The notes below the pieces were generated by a model, which saw only the letters and a program-made list of their open reading frames with translations, ran no database searches and was not told the DNA's origin. Below are positions 9,023 through 16,865 of a stretch of 64,000 nt of DNA, piece after piece (positions within the stretch are counted from its first letter, which is position 1; each line of letters opens with the position of its first letter). Origin of the DNA: a virus. Position numbers and translations under genes: made by a program. Location of the stretch: positions 1-64,000 of IMG/VR virus record IMGVR_UViG_3300027763_000039; one strand, 5' to 3'.

Positions 9023-9058
9023 TCATGAACTTGTTCGTGATGCCCCAGCACCTATAAT
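9023..9058 (+). promoter_or_regulatory. Candidate hairpin and sigma70-like promoter before the deaminase gene
   Basis: TCATGAAC and GTTCGTGA (9023-9040) form a nearly perfect hairpin with one G-T pair. It has no U-run, so it is not a clear terminator. TATAAT (9053-9058) is a perfect -10 box, with TTGTTC 16 bases upstream as a weak -35. The -10 lies only six bases before the ATG at 9064, so a transcript would be nearly leaderless. No ribosome binding site is visible there. Confidence 0.3.
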
Positions 9059-9063
9059 GTTTT

Positions 9064-9531
9064 ATGAGACCAAACTGGCAAGAATATTTCATAGGGCTGG
9101 CACATGCTGTTGCTGCTCGTAGTCACGACATTCAAACTCAGCATGGCTGTATTATTACTGACCATAATAACAGGATTTTAGGATTAGGATATAATGGTTT
9201 TCCAAAAGGACTTGATGATACAAAACTCCCTAATACTAGACCAGAAAAATATCCTTGGATGATACATGCAGAACGTAATGCTTTATCAAATTGCACCATT
9301 AGACCAGATAATGGAATAGCTTATGTAACTGGCCAATGTTGTAATGATTGCATAATGGCACTTTGGCAAGAAGGAATTACTAAAGTTTATATGAGAAAAA
9401 ATCATGGAACACATTTATTTGATCAGGAACAACAAAAAAGATTTGAGTTATTCATAGGAATGAGTGGCCTTAGTGTAGAATATATAAACCCCGATTTATC
9501 CTGGCTAGAAAGATTGGTCAATAATGCTTAA
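9064..9531 (+). CDS. dCMP deaminase (zinc-dependent cytidylate deaminase family)
   Basis: This encodes 155 residues. It likely converts dCMP to dUMP for dTMP synthesis. The N-terminus MRPNWQEYFIGLAHAVAARS is typical of dCMP deaminases. The zinc and proton-transfer motif HAERNAL lies near residue 69, and the second zinc pair is in GQCCNDCIMALW near residues 93-97. There the usual Pro of PCxxC is replaced by Cys, giving CCNDC; the two zinc cysteines remain. It stands at the head of the sugar and methyl transfer genes and overlaps the next gene by eight bases, although its job belongs with the RNR and dNMP kinase further downstream. Confidence 0.88.
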   Translation: MRPNWQEYFIGLAHAVAARSHDIQTQHGCIITDHNNRILGLGYNGFPKGLDDTKLPNTRPEKYPWMIHAERNALSNCTIRPDNGIAYVTGQCCNDCIMALWQEGITKVYMRKNHGTHLFDQEQQKRFELFIGMSGLSVEYINPDLSWLERLVNNA

Positions 9532-10126
9532 ATTTAGATACGACGTTATTAACCACTTTATTAACAAATATAATTTGATCAAATATTTAGAAATTGGGGT
9601 CTTTAATGGAGAAAACTTTAGAGAAATCCGAGCTCCTCTTAAGCATGGTGTTGATCCAGGATCAGAAGGGGTGGTAGCCAAAGAAGTCACCCACCCATAT
9701 ACGTCTGATCGTTTTTTTGAGTCTCTAGATAAAGATTATTTGTATGATATTATATTCATAGACGGTCTTCATCACGCTGATCAAGTAGCTAAAGACATTA
9801 AAAATTCACTTAAGCATGTAATCGCCAACGGGTTTATTATTCTTCACGACTGCTTGCCTCCAGACTACGATCATCAAGTTGTTCCAAGAAAACAAACTTT
9901 TTGGACAGGAGATGTATGGAGAGCTTTCGTGGGATTTAAACAAGCTAATTCTCTATTCTCTTGTGTCGTGGATATGGATTTTGGTGTGGGTATTATCAAA
10001 AATAATCCAGATATAGAATACAAAGATTTCTCTCCCACTACTATGTCTTATGAGGAATTTGCAAACAATTCTAAAGAGCTATTAAATTTGATTTCTTACC
10101 AAGAGTTTATTAGTAGTGATATATGA
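9524..10126 (+). CDS. Class I SAM-dependent methyltransferase (Methyltransf_24-like)
   Basis: This encodes 200 residues. Motif I is YLEIGVFNGENF near residues 21-32. An acidic post-I residue is in HGVDPGSEG, and the family signature IIFIDGLHHADQVAKDI is followed by GFIILHDCLPP. This subfamily commonly sits in surface polysaccharide clusters and methylates sugars. The substrate is unknown. It overlaps the gene before by eight bases and the glycosyltransferase after by four, which supports a joint glycan-modifying role. Confidence 0.8.
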   Translation: MLKFRYDVINHFINKYNLIKYLEIGVFNGENFREIRAPLKHGVDPGSEGVVAKEVTHPYTSDRFFESLDKDYLYDIIFIDGLHHADQVAKDIKNSLKHVIANGFIILHDCLPPDYDHQVVPRKQTFWTGDVWRAFVGFKQANSLFSCVVDMDFGVGIIKNNPDIEYKDFSPTTMSYEEFANNSKELLNLISYQEFISSDI

Positions 10127-10761
10127 TCTCATATTGTACTATAGTTTATCAAGAACAAGATGAGATTATTCGTCTTTTGAAACAAATTAAAACTATCTCT
10201 ACAAAAGAAGATGAGATTGTTGTAATTCAGTCATATAGAGATGAAGAAGAAAAACAATCAGAATGGTATCAATCCATCAGACAGTCTATTCTAGAATTTA
10301 CTGATGTTATTTACGGAGATTTTCATTTTCATAAAAATTTTTCAGAAATGAAAAATTACATGGCTTCTCTAGCTACCAAAGATTATATTTTTAATTTAGA
10401 TGCAGATGAGTATATGCTAGATCAGGCATATTCTATTATTAACAATATCTTGTTAGAAAATCCTAAAGTTGATTTGTATTATTTACCCAGAATAAATACT
10501 GTTGAAAATATTACTCAAGAGGATATTGATCACTGGGGATGGAATTTAAATGAATTTGGATGGATAAACTGGCCTGATTATCAGCCACGCATCTATAAAA
10601 ATAACCAACAAATTAAATGGACTGGTCTAGTTCATGAGCATTTATCTGGTCATACAAACTATGCCACAGTAGCTTCTGATCCTAAGTTGGCTATTATTCA
10701 TAATAAGGATATTAACAAACAAAAACAGCAAAATGAATTATATAGAAGAATTATACAATGA
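10123..10761 (+). CDS. Family 2-like glycosyltransferase (GT-A fold)
   Basis: This encodes 212 residues. The N-terminus ISYCTIVYQEQDEI resembles the opening strand of GT2 enzymes. The metal and sugar-nucleotide motif appears as FNLDADEYML near residues 86-95 (Asp-Ala-Asp). A late segment RIYKNNQQIKWTGLVHEHLSG is typical of the TPR-less SunS-like or lipopolysaccharide glucosyl-transferring GT2 group. It probably transfers a sugar from a nucleotide donor. It overlaps both neighbours by four bases. Confidence 0.78.
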   Translation: MISYCTIVYQEQDEIIRLLKQIKTISTKEDEIVVIQSYRDEEEKQSEWYQSIRQSILEFTDVIYGDFHFHKNFSEMKNYMASLATKDYIFNLDADEYMLDQAYSIINNILLENPKVDLYYLPRINTVENITQEDIDHWGWNLNEFGWINWPDYQPRIYKNNQQIKWTGLVHEHLSGHTNYATVASDPKLAIIHNKDINKQKQQNELYRRIIQ

Positions 10762-11351
10762 AAAATATAGTACAAATAGGAGCTTGTCAGGGGAAAGATC
10801 ATGTTCTGGATGTTATATCTAATGGATCCACCGAAATCACGGCACACCTAATTGAGCCTCTCCCAAAAAACTTTGATTTATTGATAAACAATTATGAAAA
10901 TATAGCAACAAAAAATAATAGTATTCAATTTTATAATTGCGCAATATCAACACATACTGGTAAGCTTGTGCTTTATTACCAAAAAGAAGTTAAAAACAAC
11001 ACACAGGACGAACATTGTTCTTTTAGTTATAACCATTTGTTGGCCCATGGACATGAAGGTAACATAGAAAAAATAGAAGTACAATGCTATACCTTGCTTG
11101 ATTTTATAAATCATTTTAATATCTCTAAGACTATCGATCATCTTTATATTGATACTGAGGGACATGATTGTGATATATTATTAAGTACTAATTTTGATGA
11201 TTTAGATATAAAAAATATTACTTTTGAAATCTCACATAGTGACGGAGCCTTTTCCAAAGGCACTAAACTACAACAAACCAAAGACCACCTACAACACCAT
11301 AAGTATTCTATAATCAATGACAATGGCCTTGATATTACGATGAGTAAATAA
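10758..11351 (+). CDS. FkbM family methyltransferase
   Basis: This encodes 197 residues. It opens with IVQIGACQGKDHVLD, a SAM-binding loop of FkbM type. This is followed by AHLIEPLPKNF, FYNCAIS, a central SFSYNHLL, the VQCYTLLDFI segment and IDHLYIDTEGHDCDIL with the characteristic Asp-Thr-Glu-Gly. FkbM enzymes O-methylate sugars and natural products. It lies between a glycosyltransferase and a second methyltransferase, in overlapping frames, so a sugar is the most likely substrate. Confidence 0.82.
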   Translation: MKNIVQIGACQGKDHVLDVISNGSTEITAHLIEPLPKNFDLLINNYENIATKNNSIQFYNCAISTHTGKLVLYYQKEVKNNTQDEHCSFSYNHLLAHGHEGNIEKIEVQCYTLLDFINHFNISKTIDHLYIDTEGHDCDILLSTNFDDLDIKNITFEISHSDGAFSKGTKLQQTKDHLQHHKYSIINDNGLDITMSK

Positions 11352-11354
11352 TTT

Positions 11355-11927
11355 ATGGATTATTTTAATTACAGTATTGATGGTCAATGTGATTACTATG
11401 ACCTATACGACCTTATTCTTTGCAAAATGCCTCAAAACTTTAAGTTTGCGGAGATAGGAGTTGGTAAAGGTAAAAGTTTAGCATTTCTTATAGTACATTC
11501 TTTGTTTTTGGAAAAGCGTGGACAAATATTTGCTATAGATAGTTGGGAAGGTTTTAAAGAGAATATGGATCCAGATAGTCCTTTTTTTGAACCCATATTA
11601 CAAGAAAATTCTGACGCTCTATATCATCTATTTTTGAAGAACATCTCTCCAGTCAAAACTCTAATTACTGTAACGAGGGGAAATATAATAAGTTCTGCTA
11701 AATCCTTTGATAATAATTCCCTAAATGCTATCTTTATTAAGACTAGCCACAATTATGAAGAGGTTCTAAAAGACTTAATAGCATGGTATCCAAAGAAAAT
11801 TGAAAATGGTATTTTTTGTGGACATGATTATATTTCACCAGGGATAAGAAAAGCAGTAGATGAATTTGCTATATTAAACAATCTCAAAAGTAGTCTTATA
11901 GGAAGCACAAGCTGGATCATCCAATGA
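11355..11927 (+). CDS. SAM-dependent methyltransferase-like protein with altered motif
   Basis: This encodes 190 residues. The SAM-binding region is FAEIGVGKGKSLAFL, followed by IFAIDSWEGF. The later family motif, normally of the form hhDxxHxYE, reads AIFIKTSHNYEEVLKDL, so the conserved Asp is Lys. The final part GIFCGHDYISPGIRKAV is typical of this group. The substitution may lower or remove activity, or change the substrate. It is coupled to the next gene by an ATGA overlap. Confidence 0.7.
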   Translation: MDYFNYSIDGQCDYYDLYDLILCKMPQNFKFAEIGVGKGKSLAFLIVHSLFLEKRGQIFAIDSWEGFKENMDPDSPFFEPILQENSDALYHLFLKNISPVKTLITVTRGNIISSAKSFDNNSLNAIFIKTSHNYEEVLKDLIAWYPKKIENGIFCGHDYISPGIRKAVDEFAILNNLKSSLIGSTSWIIQ

Positions 11928-12679
11928 ATAATTTACTATTTCATTTTTATTGCAAAAAACACCCAATGACAACCTATGCTATAGAGCAACTGTCTAAACA
12001 CCTATACATATTTGATGGATATAAGCATATTAGTATATCAATACCATCAAACTATACAGAAGAAGATTATGAAGTATTACTATGTATACTTGAGAAGTTT
12101 GATAAAACCTGTCTAATTACCACTTGTTTGAACGATCCAAAAATAAGAGAAGGCAAAACATTCTATACTTCTCATCTTCCACTATTGTCTAAGCATATTG
12201 AAAATAAGACATTATCAGATGATGACTATACTTTTTATGGACATAGCAAAGGCAATAGTCATGAGACTGGAAGTTTTGGAATATCTTGTTGGGTTAAATT
12301 TCTATGGAAATACAATATAGAACTATTTTATAGTAAAGTTAAGCCACATTTTGGCAATTACAAATTTATTGGTGTTAATAAAACTAAAGGAACGACCAAT
12401 TTTCCATTATCGGGGTTTCCTCCATTCCATTATCAAGGTACTTTTTATTGGTTTCAAACAAAAATACTACAAAAAAATAATTGGAATAAACAAACTGGAC
12501 ACATATTAGATGTAGAGATGTGGCCTGGTTATATGGTAGACACAAAAGAAGCTTTAAATGTTTATATCCCAACTAAAGAAGATGGCACCGAGATAGACTG
12601 TATTCATTTTTATGAGACTAATAATGAACTTAAAAAAATATGTGAAAAAATATTAAATGACAATGAAAATCTTTTATAG
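11924..12679 (+). CDS. Glycosyltransferase-like protein with FYGHSKG motif (paralogue of 13352)
   Basis: This encodes 251 residues. It shares an ordered set of motifs with the gene at 13352: FHFYCKKH, HLYIFDGYKHISIS, YTFYGHSKGNSHE, ISCWVKFLWKYNIELFY, YKFIGVN, FHYQGTFYWF and EMWPGYM. The family is not firmly recognised. The YGHSKG block resembles a conserved element (FYAHSKG) seen in some predicted capsular glycosyltransferases. The two copies sit on each side of another predicted transferase inside the glycan block, so a sugar-transfer role is inferred. Confidence 0.6.
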   Translation: MNNLLFHFYCKKHPMTTYAIEQLSKHLYIFDGYKHISISIPSNYTEEDYEVLLCILEKFDKTCLITTCLNDPKIREGKTFYTSHLPLLSKHIENKTLSDDDYTFYGHSKGNSHETGSFGISCWVKFLWKYNIELFYSKVKPHFGNYKFIGVNKTKGTTNFPLSGFPPFHYQGTFYWFQTKILQKNNWNKQTGHILDVEMWPGYMVDTKEALNVYIPTKEDGTEIDCIHFYETNNELKKICEKILNDNENLL

Positions 12680-13355
12680 AATATCTGATCAAGGATATAA
12701 GAAAGTTAAACCTTCATATATCAATAATGAAAATTGTTTAAAAAACTTTTGTCATGTTTTTCATGATCATTTAGATACTCTATCTGTTATAGCAGATAAT
12801 ATTTCTTATGATACGACAAATCTGATTAAAAAGTATATTAAAACTGATATCATACACACATCGATTGGTCATGGAGCAGGAACTTTTAATGTGGCTTTAG
12901 ACAAAGCTCTATCATTGCCTGATGATGAAATAGTTTACTTTGTAGAAAACGACTATCTTCACAAACCACTAGCTCCACAAATTTTATTAGAAGGTTTATC
13001 TTTAGGTCCTTCTTTTGTGACATTATATGATCATCCAGACAAATATTTGGATCCTTCTAATGGAGGTAATCAATTTTGCCAAGGTAACGCAGAAAATACC
13101 AGGGTTTACCTTACTAATTCATGTCATTGGAAAATTACAAATTCAACCACTATGACCTTTGCTAGCAAAGTAGCCACGCTCAAAGAGCACGAAAATATTC
13201 TTAGAAAATGGACAAAAGATAGTTATCCTAATGATTTTCAAATGTTTATAGAGCTAACAAAACAACATGCTTTTCTCATATCTTCTATTCCCGCGTATTC
13301 TACACATGGAGAAACTGCTTGGCTATCTCCTCTAACTAACTGGGATACTATATGA
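12657..13355 (+). CDS. Predicted glycosyltransferase (GT-A-like)
   Basis: This encodes 232 residues, or 230 if it starts at the ATG at 12663, which gives MKIFYRIS and fits a typical first strand better. Features are the loop THIGH-like SIGHGAGTFNVALDKAL and a possible metal motif EIVYFVENDYLHKP near residue 100. It overlaps the preceding gene by up to 23 bases. Similar proteins of this size occur among phage and cyanobacterial predicted glycosyltransferases, but the donor and acceptor cannot be deduced. Confidence 0.6.
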   Translation: MTMKIFYRISDQGYKKVKPSYINNENCLKNFCHVFHDHLDTLSVIADNISYDTTNLIKKYIKTDIIHTSIGHGAGTFNVALDKALSLPDDEIVYFVENDYLHKPLAPQILLEGLSLGPSFVTLYDHPDKYLDPSNGGNQFCQGNAENTRVYLTNSCHWKITNSTTMTFASKVATLKEHENILRKWTKDSYPNDFQMFIELTKQHAFLISSIPAYSTHGETAWLSPLTNWDTI

Positions 13356-14200
13356 TTAATAAATTATACAATTGGATTTATCCAACAAAAACTACCGATA
13401 TCAAACAGACAACAGATTCTGATGTTACCATAGATGGAAAAGTTGAGAATAGTCCTTTATTTAATTTGATTTTTCATTTTCATTGCGTTAGACACGAAAA
13501 GGTTTGTTATTCAATTGCTAAAATAGAACAGCATTTAGAGATATTCAATGGACATAGAATTTTTACCGTATCATCTCCAGACAATAAGTTTTATGATAAT
13601 CCTATTTATAAATTATTGATAGAAAAATTTGCCAAAAAAAATGTTCATATTATTCCTGTTACAAATGATAGTGTCGTTAGAGAAACTCTACATTTTTTTG
13701 ATAAAGCTTGTCCACTACTACATCATCTACTAAAAATCAATAAACAAAATAATAGTTACACATTTTATGGTCATAGTAAAGGATGTACTCACGCAGAAAA
13801 AACTTATTCTATTACTTGTTGGGTAAATACATTATTTAAATATAATCTAGATTTGTTCTACAATAAAATTAAACCAGAATTATTAACCAATCAGTATAAA
13901 TTTGTTGGTTGTTTGAAAAGAACTGGTAGTTCTGGTTTTGGAGCATCATTTCATTATTGTGGTACATTTTTTTGGTTTAATTCCAATATTTTAGATAATC
14001 CTACTTATAGAACACATGAACACAAACTAGGACTAGAAATGTGGCCGGGATACATAGCTAATGATGCTGAGTGTTTATCAGTATTTGATCTTGATAATAT
14101 TGAACCTTATCGTTATGATTATTGGTATAATTTAGTTTATGGTAGAATAATAGATAGGCCAATAACATTTTCTTGTAGTGCAATAGGAGACCAGCTATGA
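13352..14200 (+). CDS. Glycosyltransferase-like protein with FYGHSKG motif (paralogue of 11924)
   Basis: This encodes 282 residues. It has an extra N-terminal segment of about 35 residues, rich in Thr and Asp, before the shared region. That region then follows in the same order as in 11924: FHFHCVRHEKVCYSIAKI, YTFYGHSKGCTHA, ITCWVNTLFKYNLDLFY, YKFVGCLKRTG, FHYCGTFFWF and LEMWPGYIAN. It clearly arose by duplication. The conserved His, Lys, Trp and Glu positions would be the first candidates for function. Start and stop overlap both neighbours by four bases. Confidence 0.6.
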   Translation: MINKLYNWIYPTKTTDIKQTTDSDVTIDGKVENSPLFNLIFHFHCVRHEKVCYSIAKIEQHLEIFNGHRIFTVSSPDNKFYDNPIYKLLIEKFAKKNVHIIPVTNDSVVRETLHFFDKACPLLHHLLKINKQNNSYTFYGHSKGCTHAEKTYSITCWVNTLFKYNLDLFYNKIKPELLTNQYKFVGCLKRTGSSGFGASFHYCGTFFWFNSNILDNPTYRTHEHKLGLEMWPGYIANDAECLSVFDLDNIEPYRYDYWYNLVYGRIIDRPITFSCSAIGDQL

Positions 14201-15015
14201 TTTCAGCAATTGTTCCATCTTTTAAAAATCCTAAGTGTTTAGAAATTTGTATCAAATCTTTTCTTGATACTCAAACAACAGGCTCCGAACTCATATGTAT
14301 AATAGATGGTTTTGCTGATATGTACGAAGAAATGGCTACTAAATATATAGATAATCCTTTGGTTAAATTTGCTGTTAATGAAAAAAATAAAGGTATGCCG
14401 TTCTCTATTAATTTAGGAGCATATTACTCTATTAATCCATGGTTATTAATCCTAAATGACGATAATGTATTTCCTAAAAACTGGGATACTATTTTACTCA
14501 ATCAAATGAATAAAAATCTGGTCATATCTCCCAATCAAATAGAGAGAAATGAAAGCATATTTAATTTTGTCAAATACGATTTTGGCACAATAGATAACTT
14601 TAAATATGAAGATTTCTTAGAAAAAGAACCCTCCTTAAGAGAAGGTGATCATCTTACTAATGATGGGGAAATATTCCCTTTTTGTATCAGTAAAAAACTC
14701 TTCATGGCAGTTGGTGGTTTTGATCTTGTATATCCTTCTCCATTTGTTTGTGATTGGGATTTTTTCTTAAAATTGGAATTATTGGGTATACAATTTTATA
14801 GAACAAGACAATTGAATTTTTATCATTTTGGAAGTATGGCTACCAAAAAGTCTTCTAGTGCAGAAGATGCTGATTATTTTAGGAATAGTGAAAATATTGC
14901 ATCAGAAGTATTTTCACAAAAATGGGGATTTGAGCCAACTATACAAAGACCATCTAATTCTCACAAACCAGATACTACAGAAATTATTAGAGGAATTAAT
15001 TACTATGAAGAATAA
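14197..15015 (+). CDS. Family 2 glycosyltransferase
   Basis: This encodes 272 residues. It opens with ISAIVPSFKNPKCLEICIKS, the classic GT2 first strand and helix. It has NKGMPFSINLG, then the metal-binding WLLILNDDNVFP near residues 90-100, and the acceptor-side VGGFDLVYPSPFVCDWDFFLKL. These are the normal elements of an inverting GT-A enzyme that uses a nucleotide-sugar donor. Its end overlaps the epimerase start by about 11 bases. The epimerase could supply its sugar nucleotide. Confidence 0.85.
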   Translation: MISAIVPSFKNPKCLEICIKSFLDTQTTGSELICIIDGFADMYEEMATKYIDNPLVKFAVNEKNKGMPFSINLGAYYSINPWLLILNDDNVFPKNWDTILLNQMNKNLVISPNQIERNESIFNFVKYDFGTIDNFKYEDFLEKEPSLREGDHLTNDGEIFPFCISKKLFMAVGGFDLVYPSPFVCDWDFFLKLELLGIQFYRTRQLNFYHFGSMATKKSSSAEDADYFRNSENIASEVFSQKWGFEPTIQRPSNSHKPDTTEIIRGINYYEE

Positions 15016-16006
15016 AATTCTTATTACCGGCAATGCAGGACTACTTGGTTCTAATTTAGCCGATTATATTATACAAAATTATCCAAAATATAGTGTCTAT
15101 GGAGTAGATGATCTTAGTGGTGGCTACAAAGAGAATATTAATCCTAGTATCCATTTTTATCAAATGAATATTTTAGACCCAGAATTTGATAATGTTTTTA
15201 GTGCTATTAAACCCGATTATGTCTTTCATCTAGCAGCTTATGCAGCAGAGGGGCTCAGTCCATTTATTAGACAATTTAATTACAACAATAATTTACTATC
15301 AACTGCTCGCGTTATCAATAACTGTATCAAACATGATGTAACAAGATTAGTTTTTACATCTAGTATGGCAGTCTATGGTGATAATCCCACACCTTTTGAT
15401 GAATCTATGAGACAAAAGCCAATAGATCCTTATGGAATAGCAAAGTATGCTTGTGAAATGGATATACAAGTGGCTGGTGAGCAACACGGATTAGACTGGT
15501 GCATTATTAGGCCACATAATGTTTATGGCAGAAAACAAAACATCTGGGACAAATATCGTAATGTTCTTGGAATATGGATGTATCAACACCTAGAAGGTCG
15601 GCCTATTACTATTTTTGGTGACGGTGAGCAGAAGAGGGCCTTTAGCTACATTAACGACAGCGTGGGACCATTGTTTAAAGCAGCTATAGAACCACAAGCT
15701 TCCAAGCAGATTATAAATCTAGGAGGCATTCATGAGTGTTCCATTAACGAAGCCGCAGATGCTTTATTGTCTGTAGTTGGCGGACAAGCGGACAAGATTT
15801 ATTTGGAAGGTAGACACGAAGTTAAATATGCCTACCCAACTTATCAAAAATCTGTTGACATTTTGGGATTTGAGCATATAACATCTCTATCTGATGGCTT
15901 AAGCGACATGTGGACATGGGCAAAAACTCAACCACGACGCTCAAGATTTATCTGGAATCATTACGAAATAGATAAAGGAATATATTCATTTTGGAAAACC
16001 GCATAA
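15005..16006 (+). CDS. NAD-dependent nucleotide-sugar epimerase/dehydratase (extended SDR)
   Basis: This encodes 333 residues from ATG 15005; an earlier in-frame ATG at 14828 lies inside the upstream gene and precedes the Rossmann start. NAD binding is shown by ILITGNAGLLGSNLADYI. Catalytic residues are Ser in FTSSMAVYG and the YxxxK in DPYGIAKYACEMD. FGDGEQKRAFSYINDS is typical of UDP-glucose 4-epimerase-like enzymes. It probably makes an activated sugar for the surrounding glycosyltransferases. Confidence 0.88.
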   Translation: MKNKILITGNAGLLGSNLADYIIQNYPKYSVYGVDDLSGGYKENINPSIHFYQMNILDPEFDNVFSAIKPDYVFHLAAYAAEGLSPFIRQFNYNNNLLSTARVINNCIKHDVTRLVFTSSMAVYGDNPTPFDESMRQKPIDPYGIAKYACEMDIQVAGEQHGLDWCIIRPHNVYGRKQNIWDKYRNVLGIWMYQHLEGRPITIFGDGEQKRAFSYINDSVGPLFKAAIEPQASKQIINLGGIHECSINEAADALLSVVGGQADKIYLEGRHEVKYAYPTYQKSVDILGFEHITSLSDGLSDMWTWAKTQPRRSRFIWNHYEIDKGIYSFWKTA

Positions 16007-16818
16007 AACTTAAGGACATTGTTTCTCGTTCTTTATTTGGTTCTCTGGGAACTATACTAAATGAAGAGCACTTATCTATGTTTTTATCTTTTTCCAAATA
16101 TAATGCTGATTTTCTAAACTCTTTCCCTAAAGTTGTTTATTGTCTCAATGGAAATAAAGAATTAATAGAAGCCTCTCAGAATTTTTTGAGGGAGTTTCTA
16201 ACTACAGATCTTAGCATTATTGCTGTAGAGAATTTAGGACACACATTTGGAACATTTTTTAATGATGGAAAAATCTTTTCTTTTGCTGATGCTTTTGATT
16301 ATGACTACATTTGGAAATTTTCTAATGACGTAGTTGTGACTAAAGATATCTTCAATAAATATATTACTGCGAATAAAGGGTTCTATTACATAAACAATAT
16401 TGGTTATAATGTTTTTAATACATATGATAAGACCAAATTGGTTGAAGTTTTAATGGATCAATCTTTTTATTATCCACAAACAAATTATTACATCATTAAA
16501 AATCATACCAAGTTTTATCCTGATGAAGACCTAATCTATCGGCTAAAAGCAGAACATGAGAATATTAAGAAAGAAAACCCCACTATTCAACCGTGGCACT
16601 CTATTGAGGGTTGTGATTCTGAGCATATGTTGGCCAAAACAGTAGAGAATAATAATCTATCCAAAGAGCATTTATTATCGGAATCTTCAGTAAGAGCAGT
16701 AATAGATTTTATTGATCAACATAAAATACACGATGGCAGTCATAAAAATATTGCCTATTCAGAACTTGGAGGACTTTGCCATCTTCATTATCCCAACCAT
16801 AATTCATACCTGATCTAG
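15991..16818 (+). CDS. Glycan-block protein, possible GT-A-like transferase
   Basis: This encodes 275 residues and overlaps the epimerase by 16 bases. A Rossmann-like strand (FPKVVYCLNGNKELIEAS) and DYIWKFSNDVVVTKDIF near residue 105, where Asp could play the metal-motif role, suggest a distant glycosyltransferase fold. HSIEGCDSEHML and LGGLCHLHYPNHN near the end are His-rich. I cannot place it in a named family. It closes the first glycan block. Confidence 0.5.
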   Translation: MENRIKLKDIVSRSLFGSLGTILNEEHLSMFLSFSKYNADFLNSFPKVVYCLNGNKELIEASQNFLREFLTTDLSIIAVENLGHTFGTFFNDGKIFSFADAFDYDYIWKFSNDVVVTKDIFNKYITANKGFYYINNIGYNVFNTYDKTKLVEVLMDQSFYYPQTNYYIIKNHTKFYPDEDLIYRLKAEHENIKKENPTIQPWHSIEGCDSEHMLAKTVENNNLSKEHLLSESSVRAVIDFIDQHKIHDGSHKNIAYSELGGLCHLHYPNHNSYLI

Positions 16819-16865
16819 TGGTGTACTAAGTAGTCTACATCACAATTAATTTTTAAGGAGTATCC

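Noticed and set aside
16819-16865. Cobalamin riboswitch before the class II RNR
   Set aside because: The gap is only 47 bases, far shorter than a B12 riboswitch, and has no B12-box-like sequence.
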